The notes under the pieces are model-generated. The model saw nothing but the letters and a program-made list of their open reading frames with translations. It did not search any database and had not been told where the DNA came from. Positions 16,427 through 25,365 of a stretch of DNA of 64,000 bases are shown one piece after another; within the stretch, counting starts at the first letter, position 1, and every line of letters starts with the position of its first letter. Where the stretch lies: NCBI RefSeq assembly GCF_900108045.1, contig NZ_FNUK01000001.1, positions 122,300 to 186,299 of the forward strand, written 5' to 3'. This DNA comes from Caloramator fervidus. Its GTDB lineage: Bacteria > Bacillota > Clostridia > Clostridiales > Caloramatoraceae. The position numbers and the translations under genes were made by a program.

Positions 16427-17686
16427 ATGAAAAAGTCGCAGCTTTTGTCTTGTATATTTATGGGACTTGGACAAATATATAATAAGCAATATTTAAAAGG
16501 TATTATGTTTATGTTAATTGAAATAATTGCTTTAATTAATATTCCTAATTTTGCAAAGGCTTTTTGGGGGTTATATACTTTAGGGGAAGTTAAGTTTCAT
16601 TATGTTAATGGAAGGGCTGTGTTTGATCACTCTATATTTTTAATGCTTAAAGGGTTAATAGCTGTTTTATTGTTAATTTTAGTTATGATTCTTTATATTT
16701 TTAATGTTAAGGATGCTAAAAATTATGCAGAAAAGGGCATTAAGAGAACTTCTTTTAAAGATGTGTTAGATAATATGTTTCCTTATATTGTTTTAACTCC
16801 TGGGCTTTTGTCTATTATGTTTTTAATTTTACTCCCAATTATATTTACGGTTCTTGTTGCTTTTACCAATTATTCAGCGCCCTATCACCTTCCACCTAGG
16901 AATTTAGTTGATTGGGTAGGATTTCAAAACTTTAAGGATCTTTTTAAGATGGATATTTGGAACAATACCCTAAAAGGGACATTAAAATGGACAATTATAT
17001 GGGCTTTTTTAGCTACGTTTACAAGTTATTTTGGAGGATTATTTTTAGCTATGCTTATAAATTCTCAAGAAATTAAGCTAAAAAAGTTATGGAGAAGCAT
17101 TTTTATATTGCCTTATGCTATACCAGGATTGATTTCTATGCTTGTCATGAGGCTTATGTTTAGTGGTCCTGGAATAATAAATGATATTTTAGAAAAAATA
17201 GGTTTGCAAAGAGTTGATTGGTTAACTGAACCTTTAAATGCAAAGATTGTTTTAATACTTATAAACTTATGGCTTGGTGCACCATATTTTATGGCTCTTA
17301 TGACAAGCATATTAACAAATATACCGAAGGATCTTTATGAATCAGCTGATATAGATGGAGCATCTTTTTTACATAAATTTTTTCATATAACCCTTCCTCT
17401 TGTTTTTTATTCAACAACTCCTCTTATAATAATGAGTTTTGCGTATAACTTTAATAATTTTATGCTTATTTATGCGGTAACAGATGGAGGACCTGTAAAT
17501 CCTGATTATAGATATGCAGGACATACTGATCTTTTGATTTCTTGGATATATAAAATGACTGTTGAACAGCAGCAATATCATATGGCTTCTGTTGTTACTA
17601 TGTTGATATTTCTTATAATAGCTCCTGCTATTGCCTTTTTCTTTACTAGAACTAGGTCTTTTAAAGAGGAGGATTTGATACAATGA
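16427..17686 (+). CDS. malF: Maltose/maltodextrin ABC transporter permease MalF-like
   Basis: A 419-residue membrane protein. The N-terminal 110 residues carry two or three extra helices (CIFMGLGQIYNKQYLKGIMFM), often found in Firmicute MalF proteins. The core has six helices, and the EAA loop that contacts the ATPase reads YESADIDGASFLHKFFHITL. The ribosome-binding site is AGGAGGG. Its stop overlaps the malG start (ATGA), so the two are translationally coupled. No ATPase gene is nearby, so a shared multi-sugar ATPase of the MsmX type encoded elsewhere is expected. Confidence 0.9.
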   Translation: MKKSQLLSCIFMGLGQIYNKQYLKGIMFMLIEIIALINIPNFAKAFWGLYTLGEVKFHYVNGRAVFDHSIFLMLKGLIAVLLLILVMILYIFNVKDAKNYAEKGIKRTSFKDVLDNMFPYIVLTPGLLSIMFLILLPIIFTVLVAFTNYSAPYHLPPRNLVDWVGFQNFKDLFKMDIWNNTLKGTLKWTIIWAFLATFTSYFGGLFLAMLINSQEIKLKKLWRSIFILPYAIPGLISMLVMRLMFSGPGIINDILEKIGLQRVDWLTEPLNAKIVLILINLWLGAPYFMALMTSILTNIPKDLYESADIDGASFLHKFFHITLPLVFYSTTPLIIMSFAYNFNNFMLIYAVTDGGPVNPDYRYAGHTDLLISWIYKMTVEQQQYHMASVVTMLIFLIIAPAIAFFFTRTRSFKEEDLIQ

Positions 17687-18558
17687 TGAGCCTTGAAAAA
17701 AATCTAGTTATTTCATCTTCAAGGAAGTTAAATTCTAAAAAGATTATGATTAGGATTATTTTATATACTTTTTTAATAATAAATTCTATAATAGTTTTAT
17801 TTCCAATAATATGGATAATAGGATCTTCTTTAAATCCTGGAGATAGTTTATATAGTTCAAGTATGTTCCCTAAAAATCCAACGTTTATTCACTACATAGA
17901 GCTTTTTACAAAGACGGATTATCCAATTTGGTATATTAATACGTTAAAGATAGCCTTTGCTAATATGATTTTATCTGTTATACTTACATCCTTTACTGCT
18001 TATGTTTTATCCAGATTTAAATTTAAAGGAAAAAAAATAACCCTTTTGACAATACTTATTCTTCAAGTTTTCCCAAGTTTTTTAACTCTTACTGCTGTTT
18101 ATGTTTTGCTTATGCAGCTTAATTTATTAAATACCCATTTAGGTTTGGTTTTATTTTATTCTGCAGCCCAAATTCCTGGAAACACGTGGGTTGTAAAAGG
18201 ATACCTTGATCAGATTCCAAAGAGCTTGGATGAGGCTGCAAGAGTTGATGGAGCATCCAATTTTACAACCTTTACAAAAATAATATTGCCTCTTGCAAAG
18301 CCGATTATTGTATTTCTTGCTCTTACAAGTTTTACAGGTCCATGGATGGATTTTATATTCCAAAGGCTTGTATTAAGGAGTGCTGATAAAAAGACTTTAG
18401 CAGTAGGGCTTTTGGAGATGGTTACAGGACAATCTAATACTAAGTTTACAACCTTTGCAGCTGGAGCCATATTAGTTGCTATTCCAATTGTAATTATTTT
18501 TGTTTTTATTCAAAAATATATCATAGAGGGTTTATCTGCAGGTGCTGTAAAAAGCTGA
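17683..18558 (+). CDS. malG: Maltose/maltodextrin ABC transporter permease MalG-like
   Basis: A 291-residue membrane protein with six helices. The conserved EAA loop is DEAARVDGASNFTTFTKIIL, and the C-terminus IEGLSAGAVKS matches the usual MalG ending. It forms the heterodimeric channel with MalF. ATG 17683 overlaps the malF stop codon and is preceded by AGAGGAGGA; ATG 17686 is an equally possible start. A strong terminator follows the stop, so the operon ends here without its ATPase. Confidence 0.91.
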   Translation: MMSLEKNLVISSSRKLNSKKIMIRIILYTFLIINSIIVLFPIIWIIGSSLNPGDSLYSSSMFPKNPTFIHYIELFTKTDYPIWYINTLKIAFANMILSVILTSFTAYVLSRFKFKGKKITLLTILILQVFPSFLTLTAVYVLLMQLNLLNTHLGLVLFYSAAQIPGNTWVVKGYLDQIPKSLDEAARVDGASNFTTFTKIILPLAKPIIVFLALTSFTGPWMDFIFQRLVLRSADKKTLAVGLLEMVTGQSNTKFTTFAAGAILVAIPIVIIFVFIQKYIIEGLSAGAVKS

Positions 18559-18559
18559 T

Positions 18560-18585
18560 GCCGCCAAATCTTGGCGGCTTTTTAT
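18560..18585 (+). terminator. Terminator of the mal-type operon
   Basis: An 8-bp GC-rich stem GCCGCCAA/TTGGCGGC (18560-18567 and 18571-18578) is followed by TTTTTATT, immediately after malG. Confidence 0.9.
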
Positions 18586-18657
18586 TGTTTTGCGTTGATT
18601 TAATTTGAGGAATTAGGTAATATTGTAGTATGATAAAAGTTTTAAAGGATGGGGAAC

Positions 18658-19353
18658 ATGAAAAAAAGAATTTTTGAGATAGATTTGTTGCGTTTTATTG
18701 CTATTTTTCTTATGATTTTATATCACTTAGCATATGATGTTCAATATTATTTAGGCAAATATATAAATTTTGAAGGACTGGGATGGACTTTTATAGGTAA
18801 AACAGCATCTTTTTTGTTTATATTAGTTTCAGGCATATCAAGTGGATTTAGCAAAAATAATATAAAGCGAGGAATTAAAACTTTTGCTTGGGGACTGGTA
18901 GTTACATTTTTTACATTTATTTTTTTAAAAGAAGAATATGTGAGGTTTGGGATACTGCATTTTTTAGGTTTATGTATGATGATTTATCCTTTTCTTTATA
19001 ATATTAACAGTATCGTTTTATTGATTTTATCCTTTGTTTCACTTTATCTAAGTTTATTGTTTAAAAAAATTACTATTAATACTTTCTTGTTTTTACCCTT
19101 TGGCTTGTATTACAAAGGTTTTTCTTCTATTGATTATTTTCCTATATTTCCTTATATTTCTATATATATACTTGGCATTATAATTTATAAAAATTTTTAT
19201 GAAAAAGGAAAAACACTTTTTAAAATTAAAATAGGCTTTATAGAATATATAAGCCAGAAATCTTTGGTTATATATTTAATTCATCAGCCGATTTTATTAG
19301 GGATTATTTATTTAATTAAATTATTAAGGAGGATTGCATATGATATATTTTGA
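18658..19353 (+). CDS. DUF1624 / heparan-alpha-glucosaminide acetyltransferase-like membrane protein
   Basis: A 231-residue integral membrane protein with seven or so helices. The N-terminus RIFEIDLLRFIAIFLMILYH contains the conserved Asp-Leu-x-R and helix-1 His seen in the HGSNAT/DUF1624 and related acyltransferase families. LVSGISSGFS and FGILHFLG follow in the usual order. The family is thought to move acetyl groups across a membrane; the bacterial substrate is unknown. The start at 18658 is preferred because GGATGGGG lies upstream; ATG 18649 is possible. Its 3' end overlaps the cysteine desulfurase start by 14 bases, so the three genes to thiI form one unit. Confidence 0.75.
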   Translation: MKKRIFEIDLLRFIAIFLMILYHLAYDVQYYLGKYINFEGLGWTFIGKTASFLFILVSGISSGFSKNNIKRGIKTFAWGLVVTFFTFIFLKEEYVRFGILHFLGLCMMIYPFLYNINSIVLLILSFVSLYLSLLFKKITINTFLFLPFGLYYKGFSSIDYFPIFPYISIYILGIIIYKNFYEKGKTLFKIKIGFIEYISQKSLVIYLIHQPILLGIIYLIKLLRRIAYDIF

Positions 19354-20476
19354 TAATAGTGCAACAACAAAGCCTTATAAAGAAGTGGTTGATGAGGTTG
19401 TAGATTGTCTTACAAATAGCTTTGGAAATCCTTCTTCAGCCCACAGGCTTGGCATAGACGCAGAAAAAAAGCTAAATACAGCAAGAGAAAGGGTTGCAAA
19501 GCTTTTAAATGCTGAACCTTATGAAATATATTTTACCTCAGGAGGAACGGAGGCTAATAATACGGTTTTAAAGGGATTGCTAAAAAAAGGGGACCATGTT
19601 ATAACTTCATCAATTGAACATAAAAGCGTAAAAGAAGCTTTAAAACAGCTTGAAGAAGAGGGGGTTGAAGTTACATATCTTAAGGTTGATAGGGATGGAA
19701 TAGTAGATTTGAAAGAACTTGAAAATTCGATTAAAGATAACACAAGGCTTGTAACTATCATGTATGTAAATAACGAAATAGGATCTATTCAGCCTGTTGA
19801 GGATATAGTAAGGATAGTAAGAAATAAAAGTAAAAAAGCTAGAATTCATTTTGATGCTGTTCAGGCCTTTGGAAAGATAAAAATAGATGTAAAAAAGTTG
19901 GATGTTGACTTTTTATCCTTAAGTGCTCATAAAATTCATGGACCTAAGGGAGTTGGAGCTTTGTTTGTAAGAAAGGATTTAAAGCTAAAATCCCTTTTAA
20001 CCGGAGGAGGACAAGAGAAGGATTTAAGGTCTGGAACTGAGAATGTTCCTGGAATTTCAGGATTTGGAGTTGCTGCGTATATTGCTTATAATCACATTGA
20101 AGAAAATATGAAAAAGGTTAAAGATATAAAAAGATATTTTATTGAGAGGTTATCAGAAATCCAAGACGTCAGAATAAACAGTCCTCAAGATGATAAACAT
20201 ATAGATAATATACTTAGTGTATCGTTTTTAGGAGTAAGAGGGGAAGTTCTTCTTCATGCCCTTGAAGATTATGAAATTTATGTTTCAACAGGTTCAGCTT
20301 GTTCAGCAAAGAGAGTAGGACAAAATTATGTTCTTCCGGCGATAGGGTTAAATCAAAGAGAGGTTGAAGGAACTATAAGATTTAGTTTTTCTCATATGAA
20401 TGAATTAGAGGAAGTTGATAAAACGATAGATGTTTTAAAAAGTTTACTTAAGATTTTAAGGAGGGTAAAAAAATGA
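19340..20476 (+). CDS. Cysteine desulfurase (NifS/IscS-like), sulfur donor for ThiI
   Basis: A 378-residue PLP enzyme that removes sulfur from cysteine as a protein persulfide. YFDNSATT starts the protein, TSGGTEANN is the PLP-phosphate region, SLSAHKIHGPKG holds the PLP lysine and STGSACSAKR the catalytic cysteine in the mobile loop. ATG 19340 is chosen because AAGGAGG lies 6 bases before it. Its stop overlaps the thiI start. The pairing with thiI is the arrangement known from Bacillus, where a dedicated desulfurase (NifZ) feeds ThiI for 4-thiouridine in tRNA; sulfur supply for thiamine is also possible. Confidence 0.92.
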   Translation: MIYFDNSATTKPYKEVVDEVVDCLTNSFGNPSSAHRLGIDAEKKLNTARERVAKLLNAEPYEIYFTSGGTEANNTVLKGLLKKGDHVITSSIEHKSVKEALKQLEEEGVEVTYLKVDRDGIVDLKELENSIKDNTRLVTIMYVNNEIGSIQPVEDIVRIVRNKSKKARIHFDAVQAFGKIKIDVKKLDVDFLSLSAHKIHGPKGVGALFVRKDLKLKSLLTGGGQEKDLRSGTENVPGISGFGVAAYIAYNHIEENMKKVKDIKRYFIERLSEIQDVRINSPQDDKHIDNILSVSFLGVRGEVLLHALEDYEIYVSTGSACSAKRVGQNYVLPAIGLNQREVEGTIRFSFSHMNELEEVDKTIDVLKSLLKILRRVKK

Positions 20477-21609
20477 AAAAGCTTTTAGTAAAATATTCAA
20501 GTGAAATAACGTTAAAGGGGTTAAATAGAAAATACTTTGAAGATATTTTGATAAAGAATATAAAACAAAGAATAGGAAAGGAAGCTAAATTAATTAAAGA
20601 ATCTGGAAGAATTATAATAGAAAACTATTCAGAGGATGTTATAGATAAGGTAAGAAAGGTATTTGGAGTTTTAGGAGTTGCTGAAGCTACAGTTGTTGAA
20701 AAGGATGTTGAAAAAATTGCTTTAGCAGCTGTTGAACATATGAAAAACATTGAATTTAAAACTTTTAAAGTTGAATGCAAAAGGCAGGATAAGTCTTTTC
20801 CATTAAACTCTCTAGAGCTTTCAAGAAAAATTGGAGGAGCTATATTAAAGAACATAAAGGGAATTTCTGTTGATGTTCACAATCCTGATGTTACTCTTAT
20901 GGTAGAGGTAAGAAATGAAGTATATATTTATTCAAACTTTTTAGAAGGTCAAGGTGGAATGCCATATAAAAGCGCAGGAAAAGGTGTATTATTGTTATCT
21001 GGGGGAATAGATAGCCCTGTTGCAGGATATATGCTTGCAAAGAGGGGACTTGAAATAATTGGAGTATATTATCACAGCCATCCTTATACTAGTGAAAGGG
21101 CAAAGGAAAAGGTTATAAGCCTTGCAAAAAAGTTAGCTGAATATACAGGTTCGTTTAAACTTTATGTCGTTCCTTTTACAAAAATACAGATGGAAATAAT
21201 AGAAAAATGTAGAGAAGATGAATTAACTATAATAATGAGAAGATTTATGATGAGTATTGCCGAGGAAATAGCGAAAAAAGAAGGTGCTCTTTGTCTTGCA
21301 ACAGGTGAAAGTTTAGGACAGGTTGCAAGTCAAACTTTAGAAAGCATGTTTGTTACAAACAGCGTTGTTTCAATGCCTGTATTTAGACCTCTTGTTGGCA
21401 TGGATAAAGTTGAGATAATGGATATTGCAAGAAAAGTGGGAACATATGATATTTCAATTCTTCCTTATGAAGATTGCTGCACAATTTTTGTTCCAAAACA
21501 TCCAAAGACAAGACCAAAACTTGAAAATATTCAAAAATCAGAAGAGGCGTTAGATGTTAAAGGTTTGATTGAAGATGCATTAAGTAATGTTGAAATAATA
21601 AACGTTTAA
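20473..21609 (+). CDS. thiI: tRNA 4-thiouridine synthase ThiI (without rhodanese domain)
   Basis: A 378-residue protein that adenylates and thiolates uridine 8 of tRNA. It contains an N-terminal ferredoxin-like plus THUMP region (residues 1 to about 165), then the ATP-pyrophosphatase loop LLSGGIDSPVAGY. LATGESLGQVASQT and EDCCTIFVPKHPKT follow, the latter holding the conserved Cys near the active site. The C-terminal rhodanese domain of the E. coli protein is absent, as usual in Firmicutes. The start overlaps the desulfurase stop codon, consistent with a dedicated pair. Confidence 0.95.
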   Translation: MKKLLVKYSSEITLKGLNRKYFEDILIKNIKQRIGKEAKLIKESGRIIIENYSEDVIDKVRKVFGVLGVAEATVVEKDVEKIALAAVEHMKNIEFKTFKVECKRQDKSFPLNSLELSRKIGGAILKNIKGISVDVHNPDVTLMVEVRNEVYIYSNFLEGQGGMPYKSAGKGVLLLSGGIDSPVAGYMLAKRGLEIIGVYYHSHPYTSERAKEKVISLAKKLAEYTGSFKLYVVPFTKIQMEIIEKCREDELTIIMRRFMMSIAEEIAKKEGALCLATGESLGQVASQTLESMFVTNSVVSMPVFRPLVGMDKVEIMDIARKVGTYDISILPYEDCCTIFVPKHPKTRPKLENIQKSEEALDVKGLIEDALSNVEIINV

Positions 21610-21626
21610 AAATGGATAAAAAAAAA

Positions 21627-21680
21627 CCGGGGGGATCCCGGGGTTATGGGTAAATGGGTTGGGGTTTTTATAAGTTGGGG
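21627..21680 (+). other. G-rich intergenic segment with a G-quadruplex motif
   Basis: The 208 bases between thiI and tsaD begin with an imperfect GC-rich hairpin (about 21627-21645), which may act as the thiI terminator. It is followed by GGGG-TTAT-GGG-TAAAT-GGG-TT-GGGG (21640-21664), with a further GGGG at 21677. Four G-runs with loops of 4, 5 and 2 bases satisfy the usual G-quadruplex pattern, which stands out in this AT-rich DNA. Confidence 0.6.
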
Positions 21681-21753
21681 TTGTTGTCGCAATTTATATT
21701 ATATCATCATTTTAAATTTTGTGTGTTAAGTTTTTGTAAAAAATAATTATTTT

Positions 21754-21783
21754 TTGACGAAATGTGTAGAATTATTTTAGAAT
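21754..21783 (+). promoter_or_regulatory. Promoter of tsaD
   Basis: TTGACG (21754-21759) and TAGAAT (21778-21783) are separated by 18 bp, about 35 bases upstream of the tsaD start. Confidence 0.6.
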
Positions 21784-21817
21784 AAATTATATTATATAAA
21801 CTAAAGGAGCGGTTAAA

Positions 21818-22840
21818 ATGGAAAAATTTTTAACCCTTGGTATTGAAACAAGCTGTGATGAAACATCAGCTGCCGTGGTTTTAAATGGAAGAGATGTATT
21901 ATCTAATATTATATTTTCACAGGTGGATATACATAAAAAATTTGGAGGAGTTGTTCCTGAAGTTGCCTCAAGAAAACATGTGGAAATAATTAGTGCAGTG
22001 GTTGATGAGGCTTTAAATTCTGCAGGAGTTAAAATAGATGATATAGATCTTGTAGCAGCAACCTATGGACCAGGTTTAGTAGGGGCTTTGCTTGTTGGTC
22101 TATCTTATGCAAAGGGATTGGCTTTTTCAACTAAAAAGCCTTTTATAGGGGTAAATCATATCGAGGGACATATTTGTGCAAATTACATAGAACACAAGCA
22201 ATTAACTCCTCCATTTTTATGTTTAGTAGTATCAGGAGGACATACTCATCTTGTTCATGTAAAGGATTATGATGAGTATGATATATTAGGAAAAACAAGG
22301 GATGATGCGGCAGGGGAAGCTTTTGATAAGGTAGCAAGAGCTCTAGATTTGGGATATCCTGGAGGGCCTTTGATAGATAAGATTTCAAAGTTAGGAGATG
22401 AAAATGCCATTGATTTTCCAAAAGCTTATTTAGAGGAATATTCCTTTGATTTTTCATTTAGCGGTTTAAAATCAGCTGTATTAAATTATTTAAATAAAAT
22501 GAAAATGCAGGGAATTCAAGTAAAAAAGGAAGATGTTGCGGCAAGCTTTCAAAGGGCAGTTGTGGAAGTTTTAGCAGATAAAACTATTTGGGCAGCTAAA
22601 AAGTTAAAAATAAAAAATGTGGCATTGGCAGGAGGAGTTGCGGCTAATTCTAGACTTAGAAAAGAACTTGAAAGGCTTTGTGAAAAATATGGATTTAATT
22701 TTTACTACCCTTCAAATATTTTATGTACAGATAACGCAGCTATGATAGCCTCAAGTGGATATTTTGCCTATAAAAAGGGAAGAAAGTCGAATTTAAGTTT
22801 AAATGCTTATCCTAATTTAAAGATTGGGGAAAGATTGTAG
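21818..22840 (+). CDS. tsaD: tRNA threonylcarbamoyladenosine transferase TsaD
   Basis: A 340-residue ASKHA-fold protein of the Kae1/Qri7 family that transfers threonylcarbamoyl to A37 of ANN-reading tRNAs, with TsaB and TsaE. The first strand is [14 protein letters not shown]. Metal ligands H114 and H118 lie in VNHIEGH, and [19 protein letters not shown] and [10 protein letters not shown] complete the nucleotide site, with the third ligand in CTDNAAM. The length is normal. AAAGGAG precedes ATG 21818. It stands alone; tsaB and tsaE are not in the window. Confidence 0.97.
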   Translation: MEKFLTLGIETSCDETSAAVVLNGRDVLSNIIFSQVDIHKKFGGVVPEVASRKHVEIISAVVDEALNSAGVKIDDIDLVAATYGPGLVGALLVGLSYAKGLAFSTKKPFIGVNHIEGHICANYIEHKQLTPPFLCLVVSGGHTHLVHVKDYDEYDILGKTRDDAAGEAFDKVARALDLGYPGGPLIDKISKLGDENAIDFPKAYLEEYSFDFSFSGLKSAVLNYLNKMKMQGIQVKKEDVAASFQRAVVEVLADKTIWAAKKLKIKNVALAGGVAANSRLRKELERLCEKYGFNFYYPSNILCTDNAAMIASSGYFAYKKGRKSNLSLNAYPNLKIGERL

Positions 22841-22867
22841 AAAAAATGTTGAAAATTTGTTGGATTT

Positions 22868-22974
22868 TGTGGACAAGTTTTTAATTCTTTGTTCTAGAGT
22901 ATGTGGATAAACGTGGACAAGTATTTAAAATTCTATACAGTTAATGTGGATAAGTATGTGGATAATGTGGATAA
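22868..22974 (+). promoter_or_regulatory. Cluster of DnaA boxes upstream of a hybrid histidine kinase
   Basis: Four exact copies of TGTGGATAA (reverse complement of the DnaA box TTATCCACA) lie in one orientation at 22902-22910, 22945-22953, 22957-22965 and 22966-22974. Variants TGTGGACAA (22868-22876) and CGTGGACAA (22912-22920) precede them. The last three perfect boxes are spaced 12 and 9 bases apart. A very AT-rich stretch follows up to the ribosome-binding site at about 23070. The rest of this 238-base gap shows no gene. Confidence 0.75.
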
Positions 22975-23078
22975 TGCAAAATATTTAAAAATTTTAATCA
23001 ATTTAATTATTAACTATTGATTAATAAACTTATAAGACATTAAAATAAATGTAGAACTAAGTTGAATGGGAGGAAAAT

Positions 23079-25298
23079 ATGGAGCTTTACAAGTATTTTA
23101 AAGACGGAGTTAGGTATAATCTTATTTCCTCTGATGACGACAATGCAATGGATATTATTGCCCTTTATTTTAATTGGGCTTTAAGGAATAACAAAAAGTG
23201 CATATTTTACAGGCATGAGCAGAATATTGGAGAACTTGAGTTTTTCTTAGGACAATGTGGATACAACATTAAAGAGTTGATAGAAAGCAAAAGGCTTGTT
23301 ATTGATAATGCTTATGATTATTTTGTGGATAAAAAAGTATATGTTAATACTCAAATTTTGGTTGATATTATTCAAGATGCTTTAAAGGAAGGTTTTTCTG
23401 GGGTAGCTATTGTAGCGGATAGATCATGTTTTTTTGAAAGCGAATATATAGAAGATGTTTTGTATCAGTACGAAAAAAAATTAGATAGTATATTTAAAAC
23501 ATATCCTATTTCTGCTTTGTCTATTTATGATATAGATAAATTTGGGGTTGATGGATTTTTTGCAATAATGCATTTAAATCCTAATTTTATATATAAAGTC
23601 ATAAACGAAGTTTTTGTTCATAATAAAGATATTGTAAACTTTTCCTATGAAGAAACTTTAGGTATAGTCTATACTTTCTTAAAACGCAGAGAAAAATCTG
23701 TAAGGGAAAGTAAAATATTTGGTTTTATAAGCGATTTAGCAACAGAAATATCTTATAAAAAAGATGAAAGGGAAATAGTAGAGACTACTTTAAAATATAT
23801 CTGTAGCACTAACTATGCATCCTTTGGTTTTGTTGACTTGTGTTTAGAAGATGGCCACAGCGATATTGTGGCATATAACCTTCCAGAAGAAATAATTGAG
23901 CTGTATTACTCAAGTGATATTAAGGTTAAAGTTGCAGAGTATTTTGATAAGCTTAAATATGTTTTGGTTGACTTTAATGATTTGAATGATGATTATAAAA
24001 AAGTTTTTACAAAGTATAATGTTTATTCCTGTGCAGTTATCCCTATAAAATATAATGATTTTAATTTCGGGTACTTGTGGCTTGCTTCAAAGGATATAAA
24101 TAGCGCTTTAAGTGAAAATGTTGAATTTTTATATAAAGTATGTCAAGCGGTTGCAAAAATACTTTTGCAATTTAAAAACTATAAAAAGATACAAGAAAGG
24201 ATGTTTTTATCAAGCAAATTACAAGCTTTAGGAGAGTTAACGGGTGGAATAGCCCACGAGTTTAACAATATTTTAACTCCAATTCTTGGATATGTTCAGG
24301 TGCTTAAGGATAAAATTCAAGACAAAGAGCTTTTAAAATATATAAGCATGATTGAAGAAAGCGCAAAGGATGGGGCAAAGATTGTAAGAAGAATTCAAGA
24401 TTTTTCAAAGAAGAAAAGGAAAACTTTGGAGTTAGTTGATTTAGATAAGGCTATAATTTATTCTGTTGAAATAACTAAACCAAAGTGGGCTTATGAAGCA
24501 CAAGTTGAGGATAAAAAGATAGATATTGTTTTAAATTTAAATTCGGGAGCTTATGTTGAAGGTATAGCAACTGAGGTTAGAGAAATATTTATTAATTTAA
24601 TTTCAAACTCTATTGATGCTATGCCTTATGGGGGAAAAGTTGAGATTACATCTTTTAATGAGGATAAATTTGTTGTGGTTAAAGTTAAAGACAATGGAGT
24701 AGGTATGAGTAAGGAAGTTTTATCTAGAATATTTGAGCCCTTTTTTACAACTAAGAATGAAAGAGGAAATGGTTTAGGACTTCATATTGTATATAACATA
24801 ATATCTTCTATGAATGGATTTATAGAAGTAAAAAGTAAAGAAAACGTAGGAACAGAGTTTATTATAAAATTTCCTAAAAAAGAAGGTGATTTAATTTATA
24901 CTGATAATGACTTAAATATTAAAGATAGTAAAAGTTTAAATATATTAATTATAGATGACCAAGTTCAGGTTGCTAATGTTGTATCTGAAATGTTAAGTAT
25001 TCTTGGACATAATTGTGTAACCATATTAGATGCTAAAGAAATAGATAAATTAGATTTAAAGGATTTTGATGTTGTAATGTGTGACCTTGCAATGCCGGAT
25101 GTTTCTGGAGTTGAGGTTGCCAAAAGGGTAAAGTCAAAAAGCAGTATCTACTTTATTTTAATGACTGGATGGGTTGGAAAGCTTAAAGATGAAGATCTTG
25201 CTTTTATTGATTATGTAATACAAAAACCTTTTTCAATAGAAGATTTAAAAAAAGCTTTGGAAGAGGTAACTTTTCAAAATGAAGAGTTTGCTGTATAA
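23079..25298 (+). CDS. Hybrid sensor histidine kinase with MEDS, GAF and receiver domains
   Basis: A 739-residue cytosolic protein without membrane helices. Residues 1 to about 180 resemble the MEDS/DcmR sensory domain (RecA-like fold without a Walker motif; SKRLVIDNA and GVAIVADRS strands). About 210-370 is a GAF-like domain. The HisKA region has the phospho-acceptor His393 (GGIAHEFNNILTPIL), and the ATPase domain shows NLISNSIDAM, DNGVGM and GNGLGLHI. A C-terminal receiver domain has acidic pair D626/D627, phospho-acceptor D669 and K716, so intramolecular phosphorelay is likely. No response regulator is adjacent. A cluster of DnaA boxes lies in its promoter region; rex follows. Confidence 0.85.
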   Translation: MELYKYFKDGVRYNLISSDDDNAMDIIALYFNWALRNNKKCIFYRHEQNIGELEFFLGQCGYNIKELIESKRLVIDNAYDYFVDKKVYVNTQILVDIIQDALKEGFSGVAIVADRSCFFESEYIEDVLYQYEKKLDSIFKTYPISALSIYDIDKFGVDGFFAIMHLNPNFIYKVINEVFVHNKDIVNFSYEETLGIVYTFLKRREKSVRESKIFGFISDLATEISYKKDEREIVETTLKYICSTNYASFGFVDLCLEDGHSDIVAYNLPEEIIELYYSSDIKVKVAEYFDKLKYVLVDFNDLNDDYKKVFTKYNVYSCAVIPIKYNDFNFGYLWLASKDINSALSENVEFLYKVCQAVAKILLQFKNYKKIQERMFLSSKLQALGELTGGIAHEFNNILTPILGYVQVLKDKIQDKELLKYISMIEESAKDGAKIVRRIQDFSKKKRKTLELVDLDKAIIYSVEITKPKWAYEAQVEDKKIDIVLNLNSGAYVEGIATEVREIFINLISNSIDAMPYGGKVEITSFNEDKFVVVKVKDNGVGMSKEVLSRIFEPFFTTKNERGNGLGLHIVYNIISSMNGFIEVKSKENVGTEFIIKFPKKEGDLIYTDNDLNIKDSKSLNILIIDDQVQVANVVSEMLSILGHNCVTILDAKEIDKLDLKDFDVVMCDLAMPDVSGVEVAKRVKSKSSIYFILMTGWVGKLKDEDLAFIDYVIQKPFSIEDLKKALEEVTFQNEEFAV

Positions 25299-25365
25299 TT
25301 TATTAGGAAAAGTAAATATTTTTAGAAAAGTATGTTAAATTATAATCAATAGGTTAGGTGATTGT

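Noticed and set aside
20473-21609. ThiI as a truncated gene because it lacks the rhodanese domain
   Set aside because: Firmicute ThiI proteins normally lack that domain and the length is usual.
22868-23070. Calling the DnaA-box cluster the chromosomal origin oriC
   Set aside because: No dnaA, dnaN, rpmH or parAB genes are adjacent; reported only as a cluster worth testing.
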